Below, one piece after another: positions 43,545 to 51,190 of a DNA stretch of 64,000 nucleotides (position 1 is the first letter of the stretch; each line of letters starts with the position of its first letter). The stretch is from Oscillospiraceae bacterium Marseille-Q3528 (GTDB taxonomy: Bacteria > Bacillota > Clostridia > Lachnospirales > Lachnospiraceae). The notes beneath the pieces are model-generated. The model was not told the origin of the DNA and made no database searches. It worked only from the letters and a program-made list of their open reading frames with translations. A program made the position numbers and the translations under genes. The stretch lies in NCBI GenBank assembly GCA_018223385.1, contig JAGTTR010000006.1:62001-126000 (forward strand). The letters run 5' to 3'.

Positions 43545-43573
43545 ATTATAGCAGCGCCCCAGACAGTCGTCTA
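43545..43573 (-). promoter_or_regulatory. Promoter of the Tad operon
   Basis: On the minus strand TAGACG (43568-43573) is followed after 17 bases by a perfect TATAAT (43545-43550). It would give a transcript starting near 43538. Confidence 0.6.
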
Positions 43574-43617
43574 TGGCGCAAATCACCAAACCGTACTTCC
43601 CCCGTTTTATCGGTTTT

Positions 43618-43914
43618 TCACAATGTTTTAATCGCCAGAACCGCGTACAAAAGCCCAATCCCCGGCAAACCAAGGACTCCCACCACCAGCATATTGAACA
43701 AATTGATCCCGGCATGAAGCCCGATCCCCAAAGCCGTAAACAGCAGATCCAGACAATAGATGCCTGCCGTTCCCGCCGCCGCCCGCAGCGCCACTGCCGC
43801 CAGTCTTCTCATATACCGACCGCCCAGGCCGATGAGCAGCACCAGGGCACACATGCCCACGATCCATCCGGCAGTTTCCTGATTCAGCATCCCCTGTATT
43901 CCTTCCATTCTCAT
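43618..43914 (-). CDS. BofA-like pro-sigma-K processing inhibitor family protein
   Basis: A 98-residue membrane protein with three hydrophobic segments. The C-terminal GINLFNMLVVGVLGLPGIGL matches the BofA signature (Asn-Pro-Phe-x-Val...LGLPG in Bacillus). BofA holds the sigma-K protease inactive in the mother cell. The divergent neighbour is the YaaL/DUF2508 homologue, the same pair found at recR-yaaL-bofA in Bacillus, which supports the call. Whether it controls sigma-K here is inferred. Confidence 0.85.
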   Translation of the reverse strand: MRMEGIQGMLNQETAGWIVGMCALVLLIGLGGRYMRRLAAVALRAAAGTAGIYCLDLLFTALGIGLHAGINLFNMLVVGVLGLPGIGLLYAVLAIKTL

Positions 43915-44062
43915 TGCGCACCAGCCTCATTGCGTCTGTCTTCTGCTAAATAATATGGACGTCCGGCAAAAATTATGCGAAGCGGGTATAATATTTTCTC
44001 TTCTGCTTATACTGAAAGGACAGGAAATATTATCCAGCCCCGACAGAAAGGCGGTACCGTAT

Positions 44063-44287
44063 ATGAAGTATATGACTGTGCGCGAATATGAAAAAAATCT
44101 GATCCTGGAGGATCTGGCCCGCACAAAACAGGCGCTTGACAATGCCTATGATCACTTTGAAAATGTGGTTGACCCGGATCTCATTGACTGCTACATTTAT
44201 GAAGTGAACGCTGTTCAACAAAAATATAAATATCTTTTGAAAATGGCAAAGCAGCTGCAGATCACTCCAAAAATCCCAGAATTTTAA
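44063..44287 (+). CDS. YaaL-like DUF2508 protein
   Basis: A 74-residue helical protein. DLARTKQALDNAYDHFENVVDPDLIDCYIYEVNAVQQKYKYLL matches DUF2508 (YaaL). The ATG at 44063 has AAAGGCGG 8 bases upstream; the longer frame from 43955 adds a non-homologous head. Function unknown, conserved beside bofA. Its last 26 bases overlap the 3' end of spoIIR on the other strand. Confidence 0.85.
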   Translation: MKYMTVREYEKNLILEDLARTKQALDNAYDHFENVVDPDLIDCYIYEVNAVQQKYKYLLKMAKQLQITPKIPEF

Positions 44288-44885
44288 AGCCCAGACGGAT
44301 CTTTCCTTCCCCGGCCACCGTCTGGAATTCCTCTTCCGTCAGCACGCCCCTTAGCAGCGTTTTATTTTCTTCCGAAATGGAAAAGCCACTTTCCCCGTTA
44401 AAACACAGCCCCGGGTAGATCATGCACCACCAGTTATGCCCCTCTGCCCGGCCAATGCTGATGCGCAGCGCCTCGTAGGTTCCTGCCGGAAACGTGCAGT
44501 CCCCGTAGGTTTTCTCCGGAAAATCATCCTGTACGAGCTGCGCCTGTACCGGGTCACTGCAGTCTCTCCGCGCCAGGGTTTCTTCGGCTACCTGCCGGAT
44601 ATTTTTCAGATGATTTTCGATGAAATTCTCTGTTTGAACAACGTTCACATTTTCTGGCAGAACATCGTTCAAATAATCCAGCACCGCATCCCGGACAGCC
44701 AGCTTATTGGCCTGATCCCAGGCGCTGTCACTGTCCGCCAGCACATGAAACCGGATCACCTGGGCGGCAATTCCCTGCTGAATTTTGGCAGCCCGGATAT
44801 CCCACCAGGCGCCGATCCCCGCGCATAGAACGCCTGCTGCCAGTGCCAGGGGCACCACATACTTCCTTATTTTTTCAAGCAACAT
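44262..44885 (-). CDS. spoIIR: Stage II sporulation protein R
   Basis: A 207-residue exported signalling protein made in the forespore that triggers SpoIIGA to process pro-sigma-E in the mother cell. An N-terminal signal/anchor (about 9-27) is followed by VIRFHVLADSDSAWDQANKLAVRDAVLDYL and FPAGTYEALRISIGRAEGHNWWCMIYPGLCF, the family's two hallmark segments. This gene is strong evidence that the host is a spore former. It may lie under sigma-F control, but no site was identified. Confidence 0.95.
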   Translation of the reverse strand: MLLEKIRKYVVPLALAAGVLCAGIGAWWDIRAAKIQQGIAAQVIRFHVLADSDSAWDQANKLAVRDAVLDYLNDVLPENVNVVQTENFIENHLKNIRQVAEETLARRDCSDPVQAQLVQDDFPEKTYGDCTFPAGTYEALRISIGRAEGHNWWCMIYPGLCFNGESGFSISEENKTLLRGVLTEEEFQTVAGEGKIRLGFKILGFLE

Positions 44886-44941
44886 AAGAACACCTCCTGC
44901 TTTTTATCAGGAGGTTGCCACATTTTCATCTATTCTATTCC

Positions 44942-44975
44942 AAAAAAGAGGCCAACTCCCGTCAGCCCCTTTTTT
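44942..44975. terminator. Terminator after the ispE-GntR unit
   Basis: AAAAAAGAGGC and GCCCCTTTTTT pair with one mismatch around a 12-base loop, giving a run of six T on either strand. It lies 29 bases beyond the GntR stop codon. Confidence 0.8.
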
Positions 44976-45003
44976 CATCATATTCTTTCTATAAATAATA
45001 TTT

Positions 45004-45684
45004 CTATTCCTGTTTTTCCTTAATGTTGTTGATAATGCTCATTTCCTGGTTATTGATGTGATCCACAATGGCCCGGCAGGCGGTCGCCTGATCCCGCCGC
45101 TCCAGCGCCTCCACGATCTCGTCATGCTCATCGGCCAGAATGCCGTGGCAGTTGTAATCCTTCAGATATTCCACCCGGTATCGATACATCTGCTCCCGCA
45201 GATTGTTCAGGATCTGGATGAGACGCTTGTTGCCGGTGGCATCGTAGATGATCTCATGGAATTCCACATCGTTTTCCGCAATAGCGGTCAGATTGTCGTT
45301 ATACATCGTATCCCGGAATTTTTTTGACGCCTGCCGCAGCAGCTCGATCTCCTCATCCGTCATTTTTTCACAGGCGATCTTCACCGCCAGCTCCTCCAGG
45401 GCACGGCGCACCTCCAGTACATCCCGCATGTTTTTCTCGGTAATCTCCGCCACCTCCGCGCCTCTTCTGGGGATCATGGTGACAAGGCCCTCCAGCTCCA
45501 GCTTTCGGATGGCCTCCCGCACCGGCGTCCGGCTGACGCCCAGCCGATTGGCCAGCTGCACCTCCATGAGCCGCTCGCCCGGCTTTAACTCTCCCTTGAG
45601 GATCGCTCTTCGCAGTGTTCGAAAAACCACATCACGCAGAGGGAGATACTCGTCCATCATATCCTTCATGCTGTCTTCCATCAT
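45004..45684 (-). CDS. GntR family regulator, FadR subfamily
   Basis: A 226-residue transcription factor. The N-terminal winged helix (about 15-80) has GERLMEVQLANRLGVSRTPVREAIRKLELEGLV. The C-terminal FCD domain (about 90-215) is helical, with EVRRALEELAVKIA and NDVEFHEIIYDATGN providing the likely metal/ligand histidines. Ligand and targets are unknown. The start overlaps the ispE stop by 4 bases and its AGGAGG lies inside the ispE end, so the two are translated together. Confidence 0.92.
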   Translation of the reverse strand: MMEDSMKDMMDEYLPLRDVVFRTLRRAILKGELKPGERLMEVQLANRLGVSRTPVREAIRKLELEGLVTMIPRRGAEVAEITEKNMRDVLEVRRALEELAVKIACEKMTDEEIELLRQASKKFRDTMYNDNLTAIAENDVEFHEIIYDATGNKRLIQILNNLREQMYRYRVEYLKDYNCHGILADEHDEIVEALERRDQATACRAIVDHINNQEMSIINNIKEKQE

Positions 45685-46568
45685 ACCCGCTGCCTCCTGT
45701 TATTGTATATTTCGGTAAGGTATACCTGTTTGGCAAGGTTTGTCCGGCGCAGCTGATAAAACGCATTTCTCGCCGTCGTCTTGTTTTCAAACAGGCCAAA
45801 TACCGTAGGGCCGCTGCCGCTCATCATGGCATTGAGCGCCCCCCGCTTTTTCATAAAGTTCTTGATCTCCTCGATGACCGGATATTCCCTGGCCGTCACC
45901 AGCTCCAGCACATTGCCCATGGCCTGGGCCGTCGCTTTCAGATCCCCCGCCCGGATGCCCGCAATGGCCGCATCAATGTCGGGATGCTGCTCCGGCCGCA
46001 GATCGTTGGCGTGGAGATTCTCATAGACAAATTTTGTAGAAACGCTGATGCCCGGTTTGGCCACCAGCACAAAGCAGGCCGGCATGGGCGGCAGCGGCGT
46101 CAGAATTTCTCCGATGCCCTCAGCCAGCGCTGTTCCCCGCATGATGCAGTAGGGCACATCCGCGCCGATCTTCACGCCCCGCCGCATCAGTTCGTCCTGG
46201 GAAAGCCCCAGTGAAAACATTTTATTCATGCCGTAGAGCACACTGGCCGCATCAGAGCTGCCGCCGGCCATCCCGGCAGCCACCGGAATATATTTGTTCA
46301 GATCAATGGAAACGCCGTCCTCGATGGAAAATTCATCCATCAGAAGCTTTGCCGCCTTATACACCAGATTGTTTTCATTGTCCGGCAGATAGAAAAGATT
46401 CGTCTTCACCCGAATACCCGGCGTTTTCTCCCGGTTCAGGCAGATCTGATCGTAGATGCCCACGGTCTGCATGATCATCTTTACATCATGATACCCATCC
46501 TCCCGGCGTCTCAAAACATCCAGTCCTATATTAATTTTGGCAAGTGCTTTCAGCCTGATCGTATCCAT
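45681..46568 (-). CDS. ispE: 4-diphosphocytidyl-2-C-methyl-D-erythritol kinase
   Basis: The fourth enzyme of the MEP isoprenoid pathway, a GHMP kinase. The 295 residues contain the N-terminal ALAKINIGLDVLRRREDGYHDV and the ATP loop PVAAGMAGGSSDAASVL. The third motif is MMSGSGPTVFGLF. It is followed directly by a GntR regulator, an arrangement seen in other clostridia. A weak GGAC precedes the ATG. Confidence 0.95.
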   Translation of the reverse strand: MDTIRLKALAKINIGLDVLRRREDGYHDVKMIMQTVGIYDQICLNREKTPGIRVKTNLFYLPDNENNLVYKAAKLLMDEFSIEDGVSIDLNKYIPVAAGMAGGSSDAASVLYGMNKMFSLGLSQDELMRRGVKIGADVPYCIMRGTALAEGIGEILTPLPPMPACFVLVAKPGISVSTKFVYENLHANDLRPEQHPDIDAAIAGIRAGDLKATAQAMGNVLELVTAREYPVIEEIKNFMKKRGALNAMMSGSGPTVFGLFENKTTARNAFYQLRRTNLAKQVYLTEIYNNRRQRV

Positions 46569-46649
46569 TGTCCTTTGTATTCCCCCTGTATTTTGTATAC
46601 CTTTTATTATACCGCAAATACCGTAAAAAAATCAACTAATTCTGGTCAG

Positions 46650-48218
46650 TTATATTTCCCCTGTTTTCACCGATTTTACCACCAGGATTTTCTGCCCGGG
46701 GCGGATGTGATCGCCGGAAATCCCGTTCATGCGACAGATGTTTTCCACCGTGGTATAATATTTTTTCGCAATCTCCCACAGCGCTTCCGGTTTTCCCACA
46801 ATACAGCCCACAATGCCCGGCAGTTCCTGTAATTCTTTGTAATCCAACGGCGCTTCCTGGATTTCCCGGATATTTTCGCAGAGCAGCGGTGCATGCACCA
46901 GCAAATGAAAATCAATGGTAGCCCGCACTTCCGCTTCCTCTGAATCCACCATAGAGGCGGAGATCTGTTCCAGCGCCCCGGCAAACGTGTACGTGCAGTC
47001 CTCATCGATTTCCGGCACCTCCAGCAGGTGGGTAAAGGGCACCTCGCCCCGGGCCCGGCACACCGGCGTCCGGTCACTGGCGGTGATATAAATGATCTCT
47101 ACCAGCACAACGCCCTCAGCCTCCAGACCGCCTGCAACCCGTCTCGTCTCTTCCACCACCACGCGGCCGGTGCAGCTTAAAATCTGCAGCACGGACAGAT
47201 CCTCCATGCGCACCTTCAGCCGGTCATGGTAGGTGGCTCTGGCAAAATTTTTCATGCGCAGCGTATCCAGCTTCACCTGTTCCCGGGTCAACAGCAGCTT
47301 CCGGGACAGGCTGTAGGCATCCTCCAACAGAGGCACGGTCTCTTCCTCATAAATCCGCAGATCCAGCTCCAGCACAGCCTCTGCCTGGAGCGCCCGTTCC
47401 TCGCCGTCCCGATCTGGCTTCGCCTCCACGTTTTTCTGCAAAATGCTGACGCGGATATCGCCCACCATATCCGGACTGCAGCCGCTGACGTCCACCATGC
47501 CTGAAAACGGGATCCGGCTGGACACCCACTGGATCTGATCCTCATTTTCCCCCTCATACAGGACAAACAGCTGAATTTCTCCTTTCAGGGACACCTGATC
47601 GTCCAGCAGCCGGGTTTCCACGCCCTGTAACTGGGCATCCTTCCAGAGCAGCTGGGCAATGTTGGCCTGATTTCCGGCCAGCAGCACCTCCTCCTTCACC
47701 CGGAAGGTATCTTTCTTGTTCACCATCAGCTTCAGCACCCGGATATCCCGGTTTTTCTGCTGCACATCCACATTCTGTTCCAGCCCCCGGGCCAGCTCTT
47801 CGTCATAAATCTCCTCCGCCGCTGCGGTAAACGTCACAATGGAACGGATGCCCAGCTTCCGGGAATTGATGGCAGACACGCGCAGATCCTCCATCTCCCA
47901 GTCGATTTTCAGATTGTCCCCGGATTCGATGCCTTCCATATGAATGACTTCGTCAAAGGGCAGCCGGGTGTCCACCGCCTGGATGCCCGCCCCGGCACCG
48001 GCGGACGCATACAGCACCTCCACCTCCAGATAGCCTTTCAGGCTGATCCGGTCTTTGTCCGGCTTCACTTCCTCCACCCGCACCTCGCCCCGGTCCAGCA
48101 CCAGCTTTTCCACATCTGGCCGGGCGTCCGGCACATTGCAGTCGCTGTCCAGCGTCACCTGGCTGATGACCTGGGATTTTCTCCTGCTCATATGTACGTT
48201 TTTTCTCAAAATTTCCAA
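46650..48218 (-). CDS. SPOCS (DUF3794) and LysM domain protein
   Basis: A 522-residue protein with three DUF3794/SPOCS-type repeats, the first around VPDARPDVEKLVLDRGEV and ISLKGYLEVEVLY. The others begin near residues 165 and 330. A C-terminal LysM domain (about 468-515, KPEALWEIAKKYYTTVENICRMNG) completes it. Proteins of this type are associated with the spore envelope, and the LysM part should bind peptidoglycan. TTG at 48218 with GGGGGAG 6 bases upstream is the start. It directly follows the PrcB-like lipoprotein gene. Confidence 0.88.
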   Translation of the reverse strand: MEILRKNVHMSRRKSQVISQVTLDSDCNVPDARPDVEKLVLDRGEVRVEEVKPDKDRISLKGYLEVEVLYASAGAGAGIQAVDTRLPFDEVIHMEGIESGDNLKIDWEMEDLRVSAINSRKLGIRSIVTFTAAAEEIYDEELARGLEQNVDVQQKNRDIRVLKLMVNKKDTFRVKEEVLLAGNQANIAQLLWKDAQLQGVETRLLDDQVSLKGEIQLFVLYEGENEDQIQWVSSRIPFSGMVDVSGCSPDMVGDIRVSILQKNVEAKPDRDGEERALQAEAVLELDLRIYEEETVPLLEDAYSLSRKLLLTREQVKLDTLRMKNFARATYHDRLKVRMEDLSVLQILSCTGRVVVEETRRVAGGLEAEGVVLVEIIYITASDRTPVCRARGEVPFTHLLEVPEIDEDCTYTFAGALEQISASMVDSEEAEVRATIDFHLLVHAPLLCENIREIQEAPLDYKELQELPGIVGCIVGKPEALWEIAKKYYTTVENICRMNGISGDHIRPGQKILVVKSVKTGEI

Positions 48219-48231
48219 ACCGCTCTCCCCC

Positions 48232-48624
48232 TTACTGAAAGACTACATTTTTGTCCCGCGCTTCCATTTTCAGCACGATACACGGGTACGTATCGCCGCC
48301 GCCCCGGGCATCCCCGCTGTCCGGCCCCAGAAGGGTCGTGTGCACGTAGATGGCATTCTCCGTCTCCCGGCACGCACACACCTGCACACTGTAGCCCCCG
48401 CCGGACCGGGCCCCATAGCCCACCGCCGCATAAAGCCACCCTTCATCCTCATAGGTCAGCCGAAAACCTTCCCGGCATTTTTCTTCCATCTGGCGCTTCA
48501 ATTCCTCCGGCGCATCCTCCTGCGTCATCACCGTGAATTCCACTGGATCGCCCTCCGGCTCCTCCCGGGCCGCGCACCCTGCCAGAAGCAGTCCCGCAAA
48601 CAGCAACAGCAGCAATTTTTTCAA
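48232..48624 (-). CDS. Lipoprotein with PrcB C-terminal-like domain
   Basis: A 130-residue lipoprotein. The signal peptide ends in the lipobox LLAGC (Cys17). The rest resembles the PrcB C-terminal domain (GGYSVQVCACRETENAIYV, then TYPCIVLKM), a small beta-rich fold found in protease-complex accessory proteins. AAGGAAG lies before the ATG. It is 13 bases upstream of the SPOCS/LysM gene, so a spore- or wall-related role is likely by context only. Confidence 0.78.
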   Translation of the reverse strand: MKKLLLLLFAGLLLAGCAAREEPEGDPVEFTVMTQEDAPEELKRQMEEKCREGFRLTYEDEGWLYAAVGYGARSGGGYSVQVCACRETENAIYVHTTLLGPDSGDARGGGDTYPCIVLKMEARDKNVVFQ

Positions 48625-48714
48625 TGGCTTTTCTTCCTTTTTTCCTTCTCCTTCTATCTTATTTTCTCTCCTGCAAAATTATGACGCGCGTTGCTTTTTA
48701 CGTATGAGTGACTT

Positions 48715-48891
48715 ATAATGATACCAGGGTGAAAAGGCCGCATCCACAGGAGCTTGCTCATCAGTGGATGCAAGAACTCGGAACCCGCCCCCCTATATGA
48801 GCATAAAAGTGGGATGTGAATCCCACGATATGCGAATAGGGGCGATGATTGTGGGAGTGCGCAGCACGAAGCAATCATCAGGTATCATTAT
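48715..48891 (+). repeat. Structured palindromic element, copy 3 (TGAG/CGAAT family)
   Basis: The perfect 11-base inverted repeat ATAATGATACC (48715-48725) and GGTATCATTAT (48881-48891) bounds three hairpins. They are GCATCCAC/GTGGATGC with inner GAGC/GCTC; CCCCTAT...GCATA closing with TATGC-GA-ATAGGGG and inner GTGGGAT/ATCCCAC; and GATGATTG/CAATCATC with inner GTGC/GCAC. It fills most of the 299-base gap between the divergent PrcB-like and malQ genes, and must lie in or next to their promoters. Confidence 0.85.
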
Positions 48892-48923
48892 TGATTGTAT
48901 TTGTTCTCAGCAGGAGTGATTTT

Positions 48924-50465
48924 ATGAAAACCACCACTTACCAATATACGGATGACGGCCGCCGCTATTCCGGCGTTCTCGTCCACCCCACCTGTTTCCC
49001 GTCGCCCTACGGCATCGGCGATCTTGGACAGGGGGCTTACGATTTCATCGATTTTCTGGAGGCCGCCGGGCAGACGCTCTGGCAGGTGCTTCCCCTTGGC
49101 CCCACCGGTTTCGGCGATTCGCCGTATCAGAGCTTTTCCGCCTTTGCCGGGCAGCCGCTGCTCATCAGCCCGGAGAAGCTGCTGGAAGTCGGCCTTCTGA
49201 CCCAGGAGGACATTGACAGCGTGCCCCGGCCGGACTTTGACGATACCTGCGTGGATTATGGCGCAGTCATCAACTATAAGGACGTGCTGTTCCACAAGGC
49301 CTACCGTCGGTTCCGGGCATCCGTTGATCCGAAGATGAGCACGGATTTTTCCGATTTTTATGAGAAAAATAAATTCTGGCTGGACGATTACAGCTTTTAC
49401 ATGGCATGCAAAAATTACCATCAGGGGCGTTGCTTCACCGAATGGCCCGAAGAGCTGATCCATCCCACACCGGAGGTACGCGCCCTTTGGAATGACAAGC
49501 TTGCCGACATCATCCGCTACCGGATTTTCCTGCAGTGGGTGTTCCACACCCAGTGGGACGCGCTGCACAGATACGCCAACGAGCGGCACATCCGCATCAT
49601 CGGGGATATTCCCATCTTCACCGCCTTTGACAGCGCGGACGTGTGGGCGCATCCCGAATATTTTCTGCTGGACTCCAAGGGCTTTCCCACGGAGGTGGCC
49701 GGGGTGCCGCCGGATTATTTCAGCGAGGACGGCCAGCTCTGGGGCAACCCGCTGTACAACTGGGACGTGCACAAAAAGGACGGCTACGCTTGGTGGATCG
49801 CCCGCATCCGCCATCAACTGGAGCTGACGGATCTGGTTCGCATCGACCATTTCCGGGGTTTCTGTGCCTGCTGGTCGGTACCCGCAGGAGAAACCACAGC
49901 CAAGAACGGCAGCTGGATGAAGGGACCCGGCGCCGATCTGTTTGAAGCTTTCACGGAAGCCTTCGGAGAACAGCTGCCCATCATCGCCGAAGATCTGGGC
50001 TCTATCACCGAGGACGTTACCGCGCTTCGCGACCGGTTCGGCCTGCCCGGCATGAAGATCCTCCAGTTCGCCTTCGACGGCGATTACGAGAGCAGCTTCC
50101 TGCCTCACCAGTTCAAGACCACCAACTACATCTGCTATACAGGCACCCACGACAACGACACAACGGTGGGCTGGTATGACCACACCACCGAAGCCAACCG
50201 GGACAAGGTGCGGCGCTACATGAACACCAACGCCAGCAGCATCAGCTGGGATTTCATCCGCATCTGCCTGGGCACCATCGCCCGCTACGCGATTTTCACC
50301 GTGCAGGACATGCTCAAGCTGCCCAGCGAAGCACGGATGAACACCCCGGGAACCCCGGCAGGCAACTGGTGCTGGCGGTTCCGAAGCGGCGAGCTTGACG
50401 CCGGCATGGCCAAGGGCCTCCGGCAGATGACAAAACTTTTCGGCAGACAGGAGACTGATTTATGA
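48924..50465 (+). CDS. malQ: 4-alpha-glucanotransferase
   Basis: Transfers maltodextrin segments between alpha-glucans in the cytoplasm (GH77). The 513 residues include SGVLVHPTCFPSPYGIGDLG, PLGPTGFGDSPYQSFSAFAG, the nucleophile region VRIDHFRGFCACW and the acid/base region IIAEDLGSITEDV. TGTHDNDTTVGW follows. The ATG at 48924 has AGGAG 7 bases upstream; the open frame before it lies in the repeat element. It overlaps plsC by 4 bases (ATGA). Confidence 0.96.
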   Translation: MKTTTYQYTDDGRRYSGVLVHPTCFPSPYGIGDLGQGAYDFIDFLEAAGQTLWQVLPLGPTGFGDSPYQSFSAFAGQPLLISPEKLLEVGLLTQEDIDSVPRPDFDDTCVDYGAVINYKDVLFHKAYRRFRASVDPKMSTDFSDFYEKNKFWLDDYSFYMACKNYHQGRCFTEWPEELIHPTPEVRALWNDKLADIIRYRIFLQWVFHTQWDALHRYANERHIRIIGDIPIFTAFDSADVWAHPEYFLLDSKGFPTEVAGVPPDYFSEDGQLWGNPLYNWDVHKKDGYAWWIARIRHQLELTDLVRIDHFRGFCACWSVPAGETTAKNGSWMKGPGADLFEAFTEAFGEQLPIIAEDLGSITEDVTALRDRFGLPGMKILQFAFDGDYESSFLPHQFKTTNYICYTGTHDNDTTVGWYDHTTEANRDKVRRYMNTNASSISWDFIRICLGTIARYAIFTVQDMLKLPSEARMNTPGTPAGNWCWRFRSGELDAGMAKGLRQMTKLFGRQETDL

Positions 50466-51190
50466 TTCGTACAATTCTTATCGCACTGACACTGTTCCTT
50501 TACCTGGTGCTTCTGCTCCCGGTACTGGGCATCGAATGGATCTATCACAAGATCAACCCGGAAAAGGCAGATTATCAGCAGCTGCGCATGGTACAGGCGG
50601 CTTTCCGCCTCATGTTAAAAATGACCGGTGCCCGCATCCAGGTCATCGGAGAAGAAAATGTGCCCAAAGACCGGGCGGTTCTGTATGTGGGAAATCACAA
50701 GAGTTATTTTGACATTCTGCTCACTTATTCCCGGGTGCCGCGGCTCACCGGTTATGTGGCAAAAAAAGAGATGGAAAGCTTTCCGATTCTTTCCATCTGG
50801 ATGAAACGACTCCACTGCCTGTTCCTTGACCGCAAGGACATCAAGCAGGGCTTAAAAACGATCCTGACAGGCATTGACCTGATCAAAAACGGCATTTCCG
50901 TGTGTATTTTCCCGGAGGGGACACGGAACAAATCCAACGACCGGCTTCTTCCCTTCAAGGAAGGCAGCCTGAAGATGGCCGAGAAGACCGGCTGCCCGAT
51001 CATTCCCTTCGCCATCACCAATTCTTCGAAGCTGTTCGAAGATCACATGCCCTTTGTCCGTCCCTGTGACATCATCATCGAGTACGGCAAACCCATCTAT
51101 CCGGCAGAACTTCCGAAGGAAGAAAAGAAATTCCTCGGTGCTTACTGCCGCAAACAGATTGAGGACATGTTAATTGCCCATGAGGCGTAA
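50462..51190 (+). CDS. plsC: 1-acyl-sn-glycerol-3-phosphate acyltransferase
   Basis: Adds the second acyl chain in phosphatidic acid synthesis at the membrane. The 242 residues start with one membrane span (ILIALTLFLYLVLLLPVLGI). The catalytic NHKSYFD (H-x4-D) and the phosphate-binding FPEGTRNKS follow. It is co-transcribed with malQ (ATGA overlap), an unusual functional pairing. Its last 21 bases overlap the 3' end of murF on the opposite strand. Confidence 0.93.
   Translation: MIRTILIALTLFLYLVLLLPVLGIEWIYHKINPEKADYQQLRMVQAAFRLMLKMTGARIQVIGEENVPKDRAVLYVGNHKSYFDILLTYSRVPRLTGYVAKKEMESFPILSIWMKRLHCLFLDRKDIKQGLKTILTGIDLIKNGISVCIFPEGTRNKSNDRLLPFKEGSLKMAEKTGCPIIPFAITNSSKLFEDHMPFVRPCDIIIEYGKPIYPAELPKEEKKFLGAYCRKQIEDMLIAHEA

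Noticed and set aside
48888-50183. 431-codon minus-strand frame opposite malQ
   Set aside because: It is the antisense frame of the clearly identified malQ gene; long antisense frames are common in GC-rich genes.
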